DNA of 6,157 nt. It comes from Candidatus Woesearchaeota archaeon (GTDB taxonomy: Archaea; Nanobdellota; Nanobdellia; Woesearchaeales; JAGWAF01). The DNA is taken from NCBI GenBank assembly GCA_016932755.1, contig JAFGCE010000059.1:1-6157 (forward strand), written 5' to 3'. The translations under genes and the position numbers were made by a program. The notes under the pieces are model-generated. The model ran no database searches. It saw only the letters and a list, made by a program, of their open reading frames with translations, and was not told the origin of the DNA. Positions 5,706 to 6,157 of this stretch are shown here, piece after piece; position 1 is the stretch's first letter; each line of letters starts with the position of its first letter.

Positions 5706-5714
5706 AATTTAAAC
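5706..5714 (+). promoter_or_regulatory. TATA-like box of rnz
   Basis: The plus strand reads AATTTAAAC centred near 5710, 26 nt before the rnz ATG at 5736, which would again give a leaderless mRNA. A second candidate, TTTTTAAAC at 5691-5699, would give a leader of about 15 nt. AAGGAG at 5715-5720 is too far from the ATG to be a normal ribosome site. Confidence 0.45.
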
Positions 5715-5735
5715 AAGGAGAACTGCCTTGGTATC

Positions 5736-6157
5736 ATGGAAATAGTCTTTTTAGGAACATCATGTATGGTCCCTACCAAAGAACGGAACCACAGTGCATT
5801 TTTCCTTAGTTATAAGGCTGAAGGGATACTTTTTGATTGTGGTGAAGGAACACAGAGGCAGCTTAAGATAGCTGGGATAAAACCCCAAAAGGTCACTAAA
5901 ATCCTGCTCACACACTGGCATGGGGACCATGTGCTTGGCCTGCCTGGTTTAATCCAGACCCTGGGTGCATCCGAATACTCAAAAACGCTCGAGATTTACG
6001 GCCCAAAAGGAACATCAAAGCATATCAAAGCAATGTTTGAAGCTTTTGTTTTTGACAAGCCATTTGAAATGAAAGTGAAGGAAGTTGCGGGCGGGAAGTT
6101 TTTTGAGAACGCTGATTTTATCCTTGAAGCAAAACCGCTTAAGCACGGCATTGCTAC
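5736..6157 (+). CDS. rnz: tRNase Z (RNase Z), N-terminal part, cut by window edge
   Basis: The first 140 codons encode a metallo-beta-lactamase-fold nuclease that removes the 3' trailer of pre-tRNA. Seen: MEIVFLGTSCMVPTKERNHS at the start, with the family's conserved LGTSxMxPTxxRN pattern, then DCGEGTQRQL (34-43), and the zinc-binding motif HWHGDH (60-65) followed by GLPGLIQTLG. The sequence ends at KHGIA, where H137 matches the next conserved histidine of the family. The family is usually about 300 residues, so roughly half is present. The remaining zinc ligands lie outside the window. It is divergent from endA over a gap of about 116 bases, linking two tRNA end- and intron-processing enzymes. 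Confidence 0.95.
   Translation, partial: MEIVFLGTSCMVPTKERNHSAFFLSYKAEGILFDCGEGTQRQLKIAGIKPQKVTKILLTHWHGDHVLGLPGLIQTLGASEYSKTLEIYGPKGTSKHIKAMFEAFVFDKPFEMKVKEVAGGKFFENADFILEAKPLKHGIA

Noticed and set aside
5588..5779. 63-codon minus-strand frame upstream of endA
   Set aside because: It overlaps the endA start, both promoters and the start of rnz antisense. It lacks a ribosome site.

Overview
The window comes from an archaeon. It encodes a proteasome-activating ATPase (PAN), an archaeal flap endonuclease (FEN1), a Trm5-type tRNA m1G37 methyltransferase, an EndA tRNA-splicing endonuclease and an archaeal-style tRNase Z. The upstream regions carry TATA-like boxes about 26-28 nt before the start codons, which is archaeal promoter geometry with leaderless mRNAs. 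Short intergenic gaps, short proteins and a small LAGC-type lipoprotein would fit a compact DPANN-like genome, but that placement is an inference.

Layout. Positions 1-287 (minus strand) hold the N-terminal 95 codons of an M29-family aminopeptidase, cut by the window edge. A short divergent promoter region (288-370) separates it from pan on the plus strand (371-1516). Between pan and the convergent trm5 lies a compact, inverted-repeat-bounded element (1529-1604). Read on the minus strand it looks like a box C/D-type small RNA with a kink-turn, a TATA-like box at the right distance and a T6 tract just after it.

A minus-strand operon then runs from about 5044 down to 1636. In transcription order it contains a winged-helix protein with a C-terminal Mrr/restriction-endonuclease-like domain, a lipoprotein, fen and trm5. 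The lipoprotein-fen and fen-trm5 junctions are both TAATG stop/start overlaps. Upstream of this operon, also on the minus strand, is endA (5086-5619) with its own promoter. A divergent promoter region (5620-5735) separates endA from rnz on the plus strand, which runs off the right edge.

Functional theme. Three of the genes (endA, trm5, rnz) act in tRNA maturation: intron removal, G37 methylation and 3'-end processing. The candidate small RNA would add RNA-guided 2'-O-methylation if it is real. fen serves lagging-strand replication and repair, pan unfolds proteins for the 20S proteasome, and the M29 peptidase would act on peptides. Points deserving a second look are the candidate small RNA, the unusual active-site positions in the Mrr-like protein and Trm5, and the uniform leaderless promoter spacing.
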